From Costus lasius (lineage: Eukaryota > Streptophyta > Magnoliopsida > Zingiberales > Costaceae), in assembly GCA_027563935.2 (NCBI GenBank), contig CM050450.1, positions 13,933,957 to 13,997,956 on the forward strand: a stretch of 64,000 nt of DNA. The letters run 5' to 3'. The position numbers and the translations under genes are program-made. Shown in pieces: positions 1-10,759 of the stretch. Numbering within the stretch: the stretch's first letter is position 1; every line of letters starts with the position of its first letter. The notes beneath the pieces were generated by a model that ran no database searches, had not been told where the DNA came from, and was given only the letters and a program-made list of their open reading frames with translations.

Positions 1-346
1 AAATCAAAATGAAATCTCCTACAATTTCATGACAGTTACATGAAACTTTGACTAAACATTTGGAATATTCAGAAATCAAAATTTTGGCTAGGCCCAATCT
101 AATGTCCATGAGATTTGACTTGAATTGAATTGAACTTAATCCAAGATGTTGATAAGATGAAATAACTGGACTGTTGAAAGAAATAACTTGACTGTTGAAA
201 GAAAAAGAAATGATATATGTGTGGGATCTACCCAACTCAGGTTTGAATTTGTCTTAACCACACATTGGTCCTGACTCAACCTAACTTTGATTTGATGAAA
301 GAAAGAAAGAAGAAGAGAAATAATATTTTGTTACTGCATTTTGTCC
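1..346. other. AT-rich spacer, no gene seen
   Basis: No open frame, RNA or element boundary could be supported here. Short purine-rich runs (GAAAGAAAGAAGAAGAG near 298-320) lie just before the first duplicated block. Confidence 0.5.
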
Positions 347-415
347 ATAATATTGTTTGGGAGGTGTATACGTCGATACTATGTATCGGGGCGTAGTTCC
401 TCAATATTATTACAA
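347..415. repeat. Bracketing direct repeat, copy 1
   Basis: A block of about 70 bp containing CGTCGATACTATGTATCGG recurs at 1001-1070 with only a few differences. The two copies flank the 44-bp tandem array. The core CGATACTATGTATCG is itself an imperfect inverted repeat. The arrangement could be an array inside a duplicated segment or remnants of one larger element. Confidence 0.8.
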
Positions 416-430
416 TAATGCTTGTAGCAA

Positions 431-960
431 TTTATTTGCGATGAAATAAAATAAATATTCGCAGATAGAATATTTATTTGTGAAGAATGAAATCAGATAA
501 ATATTCAACAAAAGAATATTTATCGAAAAAATGAAATCAAATAAATATTCAACTTAAGAAAAGAATATTTATTGAAGAAATGAAATCAGATAAATATTCA
601 ACGAAAGAATATTTATCGAAGAAATGAAATCAAATAAATATTCAACGAAAGAATATTTATTGAAAAAATGAAATCAGATAAATATTCAACGAAAGAATAT
701 TTATCGAAGAAATGAAATCAAATAAATATTCAATGAAAGAATATTTATTGAAGAAATGAAATCAGATAAATATTCAACGAAAGAATATTTATCCAAGAAA
801 TGAAATCAAATAAATATTCAATGAAAGAATATTGAAGAAATGAAATCAGATAAATATTCAATGAAAGAATATTTATTGAAGAAAGATGAAACCACATAAA
901 TATTCAACGAAAGAATATTTATCGAAGACGAAGAAAATTGAAATTAGATAAATATTCACA
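431..960. repeat. Tandem array of ~44-bp hairpin monomers
   Basis: About twelve head-to-tail monomers follow the pattern ATGAAATCAGATAAATATTC, a 7-nt spacer, then GAATATTTATCGAAGAA. Each has an internal inverted repeat (AAATATTC / GAATATTT), so every unit can form a small hairpin. Between roughly 480 and 880 the monomers alternate between a CAGATAAA form and a CAAATAAA form, giving an 88-bp higher-order repeat. One copy lacks four bases (near 825) and one carries an extra block (near 562). No coding frame runs through the array. Confidence 0.9.
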
Positions 961-1000
961 GAAGGAATATTTATCAAAAGGATGATACAATATATTGTTA

Positions 1001-1070
1001 ATAATATTGTTTAGGAGGTGCGTGCGTCGATACTATGTATCGGGGCATAGTTCCTCAATATTATTATAAT
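1001..1070. repeat. Bracketing direct repeat, copy 2
   Basis: Second copy of the block at 347-415, with a GTGCGTGCGTCGATAC variant of its left part. It directly follows the last regular array monomer. Confidence 0.8.
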
Positions 1071-2024
1071 ATTATTTATGTTACTTGAAATGAAATAAAT
1101 ATTCACAGAAGGAATATTTATTGACTGAAGATAGAAGATGAAGGAAATTGAAATGAAGGATGAAATATGAAGAACATTTGTCAGAAGCTGAAATCAGATA
1201 TAAATATTCATTGAAAGAATATTTATGAGGAAATAAAGAGTGAAAGAATGTGAATCAATGGAAATGAAATTATGTTGAAATTGTGAGCCCATACAAGAAA
1301 TTATGAATGAATGATATTGTTCTTCTAAATATTTATTTTTTTTATTTTATATGTTTAGATCTCTTAATCAAAGGTGCCCTAAGCTATTTAGGGGTAAATT
1401 ACAATGAATGCTTGCGTTCATCGAAAGCCATAACCCACTTAAATAAAAAGCCTTATGTCCATAAGGTGAATTTGAAAACGGTCGCATTATGTTTTTATGA
1501 AATGAAATTGAACCATTTTTCCCCAACACTTTCTTCCAAATGCATTGTATTTGTTTATATGTTGTCTTGCATAAATATATTATTTCTAATGAAAACCTTT
1601 ATTATATTATATTGCTAATAATGGTTTTAAAATATATCAATTAACTTACAGTAATTTTTTTTATTACATTGGATTATAATGATCTTTTTCCTATCGCACA
1701 GGGGCAACACATTTGTTTGTGATAATTCAATTAATTAAGTATTTTGTGTTTGATTCATGGAAATAGACTTTTGTTACTTAATTTAATTTGGCCGAAGAAG
1801 TTTTTGATCTTGCATCTTTTAAATTTTGTAACTTGTAAATATGAATATTTCTCATAGAACATATGAATGAGAAGTTAAAAAGTTTCAGTTTAAGACTATC
1901 TTCTGAACATTAACAACGAAGTCAGTGAAAGATATAATTTGCAAACCATCTCTACAGGCAGGTTGAGATCAAATGATTTGTAACTTGGCCAGAATCCAGA
2001 TAAGAAAATAGAAATTATGCTCTA
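1071..2024. other. AT-rich spacer with stray array monomers
   Basis: Two isolated monomers related to the upstream array lie near 1085-1123 and 1190-1232. A 103-codon open frame at 1307-1618 is AT-rich, lacks recognisable domains and is not considered a gene. Confidence 0.5.
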
Positions 2025-2032
2025 TCTATAAG

Positions 2033-2483
2033 TAGGGGTGTCCAATCAGTTCAACTTGAAATGAACCGAATAGAATCAAACCGATTCAAATCGAACTGAT
2101 TTTTTATTTATTTTTGGAAATCAAAATTAAACCAATCTTTTAAAAAATTGAAACATAACTGAACTGAAAATTTTCATTTGGTTCTATTCGGTTCGATTTA
2201 AACCAAAATTAATTTTTTTATTGATTTTTGCTAATAATATTTTTTAAATTATTTTAAACTAAAATAATATTATAATATTAAAAAGTATATAATTAGTTAA
2301 AATTTTATTCATTCGATTTAAACCAAAAATTTGAGGTTGAACTGAAAGCCGAACAAATTTTTTTTTAAAAAAAAAAAAAAATTAAATCGAACCGAACAAT
2401 TTAGTTATAAACCGAATTAAACCAAAATTTTTAGTTCAGATCGAATTAGTTTTTCGGATTGAATCAAAAATTAAACACCCTTA
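2033..2483. mobile_element. hAT-like MITE (451 bp)
   Basis: The element starts TAGGGGTGTCCAAT and ends ATTAAACACCCTTA, which are imperfect inverted repeats of the hAT type. The interior is rich in AACCGAA / TTCGGTT motifs. The 8-bp flanks (TCTATAAG, TCTGTATT) match at five positions, so the target duplication is weak. It has no coding capacity. Related elements are at 10361-10751 and 39555-40150. Confidence 0.65.
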
Positions 2484-2524
2484 TCTGTATTGTCTCTAGA
2501 ATGGTGGCAGAATTGGACCTTACC

Positions 2525-5500
2525 TGTTACGCCCCGGCGAAAGACTTCACTAGGGACGTAAGAGTTTAACAAGTACAAGTCAACATAATATTACTACAAT
2601 TATAACACCACAATATAACATCTACTAACAACTACTTGTATATGCATTAAGTCTCACAATCCAAACCAAAAGAAAAAAAAGATCAAAGTATGCAAGCTAC
2701 AATGTTTTTCAATACTCTTCAACAAAGTTCAAAATTTGGCTAACAACACCAAAAATACAAATGAATCAACTCAAGTGAACAAACTGTGGTTATTTATTTT
2801 TCCCCAAGGCCGCCATTTCTATCTAGCTATTCGTTTTGGGTTTGGGCCAGACCTGGACCTGGAGGCAAAACAAAGGAGTTAGCAAGAAAAGCTAAGTAGG
2901 AATCACAAAATGCATGTATCAAAGAAAGATAATTAAAAACAATTCCACTATTCTATATGTAATCATCACATCGTCATACTCGTGTAAAATCAAGAGCGTA
3001 ACCACATAATAACCTCACAATCGAGTCCGCACTCTTTGTTAGAGTGTTTCCATCGTTGCTCAACCGATGGAACAACTACCCCTCAGACAGCTCGGGGGAT
3101 GTTGCGTCCAACATCCAGGACCCCGGTAAGTCTAATGACTTCCCGTCAGGTGACCTCTAGCTAGCACCTCTATAGCCGATCCACACTCGGCACTATAGAG
3201 TACACGGTGGTATCATAAGATCAATCAATGTCACGACTTACATGCATATATCAAATGTACTAAACTTTCCATCACCAATATTTTAGCAAAACCACTAATG
3301 TAACTATCAAGTCATGTCATGTCATCATAATGCATCAATAAATGAATAATGCTGATTACAAAGGAAATGAAACAATAATCATAGGAAAGAACAATAAGAT
3401 AACACAGCTTTTAAGTAAAACTCAAAATGCTGCATTGAAAGGTGAGGGAATAGATTCCTACCTCAATGGTTGACTTATCAAAATTCTACCAAAATTCCGT
3501 ATTATTGATCCACTTGAAGTCCAGTCTTGATTTCTTTGTCACCTTAAAATTATATTACCATATCTTTATTAACTATTTATTAAGGTATGAAGATCAAATA
3601 TCAAATATACCTATATGCCTAACCATTTTGAGGTAAAGGTTATTGCTTACTTATTAACTTCAACATATTTATTAAATGTTAACAAAATCAATAAATAAAG
3701 TTTACTAAGCATTAATCACAACTCAACAACTTCAACAGTTTAAATAGTTTGTTCATATCCAACAAAAATGAGTACGTGACCATGAGACTAATGATTCTCT
3801 ATTTGTAATATTAAATCAATATCAAATGATAATGGCAATTGGAGTCTACACAGCTTGGAGAAAATTTCGGTAATTAAAATTGCAGAATGCAGGAATTGGT
3901 TTATGCTTTCAATTACCTTACTAATTCAAGAGATAGGAAAATGTGTATTTAAATTCAAACAAAACTAATTTGCAGCCAAAGCAATAAAATCCTACTAGAT
4001 AAACTAATTGTTTTAAATATTCAACAAGCTGACTCACATTAAAATTCATACATCAATTTTGAATTTATCAGGTAAGCTTTTCCACTAAATTTACTCATTA
4101 ATCAATATAAAATTCAAATCCTATCTACTAATTTTTTCACAGCCTTAAGTTAAGATCTATTCAAGAACAAAAGTCTAAGAGAAGATAGATTTAGTTTTAA
4201 CATTTACACATGTATCCTAGTTCCATAGAGTAAATCTAATAAGGCAACAATAAATCAAATTAGCATTATAAGAACTTCCAATAAGTCTTCCACATAAAAT
4301 TCCATCAAAATTAGCAACAGTAGTTGATGATTCAAGTAAATGGATCCAAATCAATTACTACATTGACAAGTGCAAAACACATACAATTTCTACAAAAATC
4401 TGTACCCTCACCATTAACAAGGATCCTTATGCTTTTAATAATTAAAATCACTTAACCAATATATTTATCAATATATTAATTGAAGGTACATAACTGTTTA
4501 AGAAGGCAAGTGTAATTAATCATACAGAACACTTACAAAACACAAAGATGTGATATTACGGGTGACCAACTAAAGAACACATTTATCTTATCCTAAAGAA
4601 ATTAATGCCAGCCATATAAAACTAAGAATTATTCACATCTAAACTTACTCTATGAAAAGAACAAGTCAAAAAGTTATCAAATCTTCTCAGCGTACAATTT
4701 TATCAACCTGGGAAATTCATTTTATTCCACTAATTTTCTGCAATACTAAATGCAGATCTAATCAAAACATAAATCCAAACACTCATACAGTACATAAATT
4801 TTAGTCTAGAATTTACATCAAGACATCGTATCAATCTAGCCCTAATATTTATATTTATACACAGTTCCACGAAATGAATCTCACAATATCAAAAGCACAA
4901 TCTCCAATTGATAATTTCACATACCCAAATTAATTCCTCTAACGCTAAATGTAACAGCAACACAAAAAATAATAAAATAAAATAACAAATTGATCACAAT
5001 GATTTCATTCGTCCCAACATTCTTTTCCCTTTTTTTTTGTCCACGAATGTTGCAACAAAAGTAACTCCAGGATCGCATGAGTTTATGAAAATCTTTCAAA
5101 TCGAAACACAAGAACGGAAAGGATAACTCTGTACATTGAAAATCAAATAATTACATAATAATAGAGAGACTTCCTTATTTCCACCATCAAGAAAACATGA
5201 CGAAGAAACCAGTCGAGAGGTGTGGAAGAGGATGTACCTTAGGGTAGTGAAGAGAAGAGGGATAGGGCAAAAGAAGAGAAAGAATAGCGTCTACGCCTAA
5301 TAGAAGGTGATCTTCACGCATCAACCATTAGAGGAAACCTTTCGTTGCCCATCGAAGAAGAAGAAAGAAGGATGCTGAGATTTTGTTGTCGCCCACCCAA
5401 AAGACTCGTTGTCATTGTCGCTTGCAAATAGGGAAGAAAATAAATGGAATAGGACAAAGAAACCCTTGGCAAGAGAAAAGAGGGGTTTTAAATGAATTTT

Positions 5501-5594
5501 GCACCTAAGCCCCCAAGTTTCTCAAAAATTACAGGTAGGTCCTGCAATTAAAAAAAATTAAATAGAAAATTAGTTTTAAAATTAAATTATAACA
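2525..5594. mobile_element. Solo LTR, ~3.07 kb
   Basis: The block begins TGTTACGCCCC and ends ATTATAACA, giving TG...CA termini with a TGTTA/TAACA inverted repeat. It is flanked by the identical 5-bp sequence TTACC (2520-2524 and 5595-5599). No gag or pol homology, primer site or second LTR lies inside. This is the pattern of a solo LTR left by recombination of a full element. The length and the conserved-looking central segment near 3000-3220 suit a Gypsy-type (Tekay/Del-like) LTR, but the superfamily is inferred. A non-autonomous LARD is the alternative. Confidence 0.75.
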
Positions 5595-5879
5595 TTACCT
5601 ATCAAGATGTCCCAACCATGGTAGCAATAATAGATGCTGAGATACAAGTATATATCGCAGATTGTATTTGGGCATGTTATAAGCTGAGCAAACATATATT
5701 CCCATCAACCTAAATTAATGAAACATCATACTCAAATTTCTTTATGTTATTCTAGTATTTGAATAAATCCTATTTGCATTATAATTCAGAGTTCTCATAT
5801 GTTATGTATCTTGTCCTGAGTTATTTCAAGTTTTCAACTGCTGCTTAGGGCATTTTGATTAATAGGTGGAGTTGGGACC

Positions 5880-6045
5880 AAGTTTTGTAACCTCGGTCTA
5901 GTGTACCGATTCTGGCTTAGGTATGTACTGCCCATACAACACTAGATGATATCAATACTAGACGAATTGACATTGCATGTACCGATACTAATATCATATC
6001 GGATTGATATGTACTAAGCTGAATGAACCAATTTTTAAATCTTTG
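5880..6045. mobile_element. MULE-like mini-element (166 bp)
   Basis: Flanking 9-mers GTTGGGACC (5871-5879) and GTTGGGATA (6046-6054) match at seven of nine positions, the duplication size of Mutator-like elements. The ends are imperfect inverted repeats (AAGTTTTGTAACC / TTTTTAAATCTTTG). The interior has the ACCGAT / ATCGG motifs shared with elements at 42396 and 43093. Confidence 0.5.
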
Positions 6046-6289
6046 GTTGGGATAAATCTACTCTTGAATATGAAATAAATCATTATAATTATTAAATTCC
6101 CATTAATTTTATTTTACAATAGGAAAGGAAAAAAGAAGGACATCATGATCAAGACATTGACGAACCTTTGGTGATAGTTTTTATATAGGAGAGTTTGTTT
6201 GTAAATAAATAGAGTTTGGGCATTTGTTCATAAGAATGTTTAGATCAGTTGTGTTCTTTGAAACTAGCTAATTATACTACTGTTCTTAG

Positions 6290-6898
6290 GTTAAATGTGT
6301 AGAAGTCTTCATAGAGTTTTATCAGACAAAAACTAAACATAGAAAGCTTACATGGATTTATTCATTGGGGACATGCAATATCAATGGAAAGTTCGAGCCC
6401 AAGACATTGGAGCTGATTGTGACCACTTACCAGGTATCAATTGAATTCCTCTTGTATTCACATAAAAATGGATACTAAAAGAGAATTTTCTCTGAATGCT
6501 TTATACAGGCCACAGCTCTGCTGTTGTTTAATGCCTCTGATAAATTGAGTTACTCAGAGATCATGGCTCAGCTTAACTTGGCTGATGATGATGTCGTCAG
6601 ATTGCTTCACTCCCTTGCTTGTGCTAAGTATAAGATTCTTAATAAAGAGCCAAATACGAAATCTATTTCTCCAAACGACATCTTTGAGTTCAATTCCAAA
6701 TTCACTAACAAAATGAGAAGGATCAAGGTCTGGGCACTACTTTCCTAATAGAAATAGTAGACAATCACCCCTTGCAACATATGCTGTTGCTTTTCACCTT
6801 CGTTTGAATTGATTGGCTGTTTTTAACTGCAGATATCACTTCCCTTAGTGGATGAGAAGAAAAAAGTGATTGAAGATGTTGACAAGGATTACCAGTGA
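6290..6898 (+). pseudogene. CUL1: Cullin-1 gene fragment, introns retained
   Basis: Three exons are readable: 6290-6433 (48 codons), 6509-6727 (73 codons) and 6833-6898 (21 codons plus TGA), joined in phase with GT-AG borders. The translation matches plant CUL1 from the late cullin-homology region ([19 protein letters not shown], then [20 protein letters not shown], then VDEKKKVIEDVDKD). The fragment stops just before the winged-helix/neddylation C-terminus, and no upstream cullin exons are visible. Full CUL1 is about 740 residues, so this 142-residue piece cannot scaffold an SCF ligase. The introns show a DNA-level copy and not a processed mRNA. Transcription is possible but no function is expected. 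Confidence 0.85.
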
Positions 6899-7014
6899 CC
6901 TCTCTTTTTCTTCCCTACTCACATTAACAAAGAGCATCATCCTCTGAAGACGTGAAGTGCACCGGCGATGATCTTCTCCCCCTTGGTTTTGAATACATAT
7001 AAACACATATCTAC

Positions 7015-7792
7015 CAAGGTTTGTAATACCGATCCGGCGACTCAGTCCAGTGAGCCACTAGACCGGTATAGTACCAATACCGTACTGTACAAACCAAATG
7101 GTCCGAGCGGCAGCGGACGAGAAGCTTCCAACGCCTAGAAGCGTCGCGGTAGTGGGCGAGAAGCTTCTAGTGCCTGAAAGTTTCATTCACTATAAGCTTT
7201 GCTCGAAGCTTCTGTTGCCTTCCTCCTGTGGGGTCTAAATTATTTGCAGATTAAACTATTTCTATCAAATCAACAAAATAACAAAGTAAAAAAACAAGAA
7301 AGAAAGAACCTGGAGGCGTGGAGAAACCTACTGTCCTTAGGTGAATTTCTGGACCCTCGTGTGAGCAAATTCCATAGAGATCACCCAGGATACAACCAAG
7401 ATTCTTTTCCTGCGGATCATGACCGTGGAGAAGTTGATCGGCTTTCTTTCGGAGTTGAGCAGCAAAGAACAAGAAGAAAAATTTTAATTTGGGAGGCGCG
7501 TTGGCTTTTTGAGTAGCTACACATCAATGTGATTCTACGAATAGGTCAGACACCTATTTATGGGCTAAACCATCATGGTAAGAATCGTCGGATTAAATCG
7601 GACGGTCACAAGGCATTTGCCACTAATAACAGTTTTAATTAATAAAATATTTAATTTAGACCAGGTAAAAGAAATAAATAAATATTTTAAATGTTTTTTT
7701 AATTTTATCCACCGTTCCGCCTGGAGCTATGCTCCGACAACTGTTTTGGGACCGGTGAGTCACCTGACCAGTTCAGTTTTAAAAACACTGGG
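7015..7792. mobile_element. Possible MULE-like element, borders uncertain
   Basis: The left end CCAAGGTTTGTAATACCGAT and the right end (reverse complement CCCAGTGTTTTTAAAACTG) resemble the termini of the small ACCGGTAC-rich elements in this window. The left part holds CCGGTATAGTACCAATACCG. The flanks give no convincing 9-bp duplication. An open frame at 7199-7516 inside it has no recognisable domain and is treated as chance. Confidence 0.3.
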
Positions 7793-7915
7793 TATTTTTT
7801 TGATTTATGGGTCTAGGGTTAATATCATATTATTATAAATATGTTAGTATTTCTAATTTTATAAGGAAGTGATTAAAATTAAATATAAGAAGTTTAAGCA
7901 AATTGATTATTAAGT

Positions 7916-10252
7916 TTTTTTTTTCCACAAAAAGCATAATTAATTAAACACGGGATCGAAGATCCATGTCCAAAATACAGTTAAAAGCATTAGGCCAGTC
8001 AGAGTGCCAAGTATTACAAGCTTTACTAGTAGCTGCGGCTTTGGCAAGCCAATCGGCAGCTTGATTCACAAATCTAGGAGAATACATGATGATACAGTTG
8101 GAAATTCTAGCTTTGAGAAACCGGATTTCTTGGAGCAACTAGGAATCATCAATCTCTGTTGTATGCTGATGAGGATTAGCGAGCTTGACAGCAGATTGAC
8201 AATCAGATTCCACGATCCAGGAACTAACACCAGGAAAAGGCTGGCTATAGATAAGTTGGAGAGCAGCCTTGATGGCTAGCAATTCAGCTTCCAGAGCTGA
8301 GGAAACTGAAACAAAGATAGAGGCCGCCAATAAACAACAGCCGGAGTGATCCCGAATCAGATAACCAACACCTCCGGAATCATGTTGCTGTAGCCAAGAG
8401 CCATCAACATTAATATTCAAAGAACCCACAGTCAGCTTGGTCCAAACCATAGTACTTACATGTTGCCTAGTTGTACTTCCCTCAGAGTTAGAAAGGTTGA
8501 GCATAAAATTAAATTCAAGCAGCGCATCCTTCAGAATAGACTCAGAATCCGGCGATAGAGAATTAAAAATAGAATCATTTCTCGCCAGCCATAATTTCCA
8601 GAAAGTCGTTAAAATCAAAGAAGCAATAGATGGGGGAAGAAAAATCCATCCGCCATTAATCCAGCTAGCAGAAGCATTACAATTAAGGCCAACAAGATTC
8701 GAAAGTTTACTGAAAAGCTGTAAGGTAAATTCACAAGAATAGAAGATATGTTCAACCGAGTCGCAATGCCCATGACAAAAAACACAAGAAGCTGCGCTCA
8801 TGATATTAAATTTATGCAAGAGGGCTGAGGTTGGCAGTCTTTGATGCAACAACTTCCAACCAAAGAACTTAATCTTTGGGGTAACTGAAAGCGACCAAAG
8901 GCGCTGCCAACCCACCCAAGGGTCCTTGAGGACCAGGTGATCCCTTAAAATGAAGTCGTAAGTCGACTTATTAAGAGAACCACCTAGCAGGTCCTCTCTC
9001 CAAGTCCATTTATCCTCCTCGGGAAAACTAGGCAACTGAATACCAAGAATGATTTTGGAAAGTTCAGGTCCACCAATGTCCCGAATAAGCTGTTGGTTCC
9101 AAACTCCATCCTGCAAGAAAAGAGAAACTGGCAGAGAACTGGACGCCAAAGAAATATTGATAAACGAAGGTTTAAGACGTAAAGGCATATCAAAACACCA
9201 AGCATGATTTAAAAATTCAGTACTTAAGCCATTACCAATTTTTCTAATAAAACCAGGTCTAAGAGTCTGCAAGTCTTTCATCAAACCTTTCCAACACCAT
9301 GACATGGCGGAATTTAAGGGAGTGGACCAAGGATCAATAGGGCCATACTTAGCCAAAACTAAGTTTACCCATAAGCTATTTTTGTGATTGAGCACATCAA
9401 GAATACGTTTACATTGAATGACAACACGAAGATAGGAGAAATCTTTAATGCCAAGGCCACCACAATCCTTAGGAAGAGTGACCTAATTCCAAGATATTAG
9501 ATGCAAACTTCTTTTAGGCGGTTGATTAGACCAAAGAAATTATCTCGAAATCTTATTAAAATTATCCGTGTAAGTTCTAGGAATCCAAGAGGAGGTTAAA
9601 GCATGAATAGGCGTAGACAAGATAGTGGAATTCAGCAAGGTAACCCTACCAGCTTGAGAAAGGAATTTAGATTGCCAATTACCAAGATGCATGTGAAGTT
9701 TGGAAATGACCTCTTTAGAAGCAGCTCTAGAAGGAGGAGAAGGGGCAATGAAAGCACCAAGATATTTAGAAGGAAATCTCTCTTCCTTGAAATTGAAAAA
9801 TTGCAGGACCTGTCTTTTAGAATTACAAGAACAGTGTTTCGGAAAAAGGATAGAGGACTTGTTGATGTTGATTTTTAAACCAGTAATCTCATAGAAAAGA
9901 TGAAGCCCTTTGAGAATATTTCTGCAGGATCTAGGATTAGCACGGAAACACAGAAGGAGATCATCAGCATAAAGCAGGTGCGAGAGATTAAACTTATGCT
10001 TAAAGTGGAAAGGAGAGATGAGCTTATCATTCACTAAATCACGAAGAATAATACTAAGGAGGTTTGCAACCATGATAAAAAGGTAAGGGGAGAGCGAGTC
10101 ACCCTGTCTAATATTGCATTTGCTCTTGAAGTAAGGCAAAGGCGAGCCATTAATCATGCAAGCAAAGGAAGGAGATTCTACACAAACCCGGATCCAAGTA
10201 ATGAATTGATAAGGAAAATTGTAGACATGCATAGCCATAAATATAGCCAGGA
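7916..10252 (-). mobile_element. 5'-truncated LINE (L1-type) insertion
   Basis: A perfect 16-bp target-site duplication, AAATTGATTATTAAGT, flanks the block at 7900-7915 and 10253-10268. The oligo(T) run at 7915-7924 is the poly(A) tail of a minus-strand insertion. The 2.34-kb body carries the 3' half of ORF2; the endonuclease and ORF1 are absent. Long duplication, poly(A) tail and 5' truncation together are the signature of target-primed reverse transcription. Confidence 0.95.
7944..10238 (-). pseudogene. LINE ORF2 remnant: RT, zf-RVT, RNase H
   Basis: One continuous reading frame is interrupted only by in-frame stops at 9540-9542 (TAA), 9483-9485 (TAG) and 8139-8141 (TAG); the terminal stop is at 7944. 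Domain order on the minus strand is reverse transcriptase with IRQGDSLSPYLF and the catalytic LLYADDLLL, then a zf-RVT segment (FGWKLLHQRLPTS, CVFCHGHCDSVEHIFYSC), then an RNase H domain starting INVDGSW with a later ALEAELLAIKAAL helix and ending near VNQAADWLAKAA. The missing N-terminal endonuclease and three nonsense codons make it inactive. The lack of frameshifts suggests decay by point substitution since insertion. Confidence 0.93.
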
Positions 10253-10360
10253 AAATTGATTATTAAGTAAAATGGGGATAAATACATGTAAATTATGGTT
10301 TATGAATGTTATTAGATGTATTAGGAGTAGAAGTGTGTATTTTTAGATGTGCATTGTGGA

Positions 10361-10751
10361 TAGGGGTGGCAAAAATATCTGACTCAATCGGGTATTCAAC
10401 TCGACCCATTTAAGATAGATTCAGATACCCAATTAGCTAAATGGGTCGGGTTAGGATTTATATATGCAGATACTCGATACCCAATTTAGAAATAATAAAT
10501 ATATTTTTATTATTATTAATATATATAATAATAAAATAATTATTAGTTAATATAGTTTTATAATAATAATTTATAAAATTATATTTAATATACTATTTAA
10601 AATAAATTTTTTTATTTAATCAGGTACTTGTGAGTACTCATTTAAATACCTAAGTTGGGTTCAAGTTGCATAATAAGGGTACCTAACTTGAGTCCGATTG
10701 AGTTCAGGTAGTGGGCAAAGGGTTTGAGTGCCCAACCCATTGCCAATGCTA
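10361..10751. mobile_element. hAT-like MITE (391 bp)
   Basis: The ends TAGGGGTGGCAA and TTGCCAATGCTA are inverted repeats of the hAT type. The 8-bp flanks ATTGTGGA (10353-10360) and ATTGTGGT (10752-10759) match at seven positions. The interior is AT-rich with GGGTATT / AATACCC-like subterminal motifs. It has no coding capacity. Confidence 0.8.
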
Positions 10752-10759
10752 ATTGTGGT

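Noticed and set aside
1307..1618. 103-codon open frame
   Set aside because: AT-driven hydrophobic composition, no domain, and located in repeat-rich DNA.
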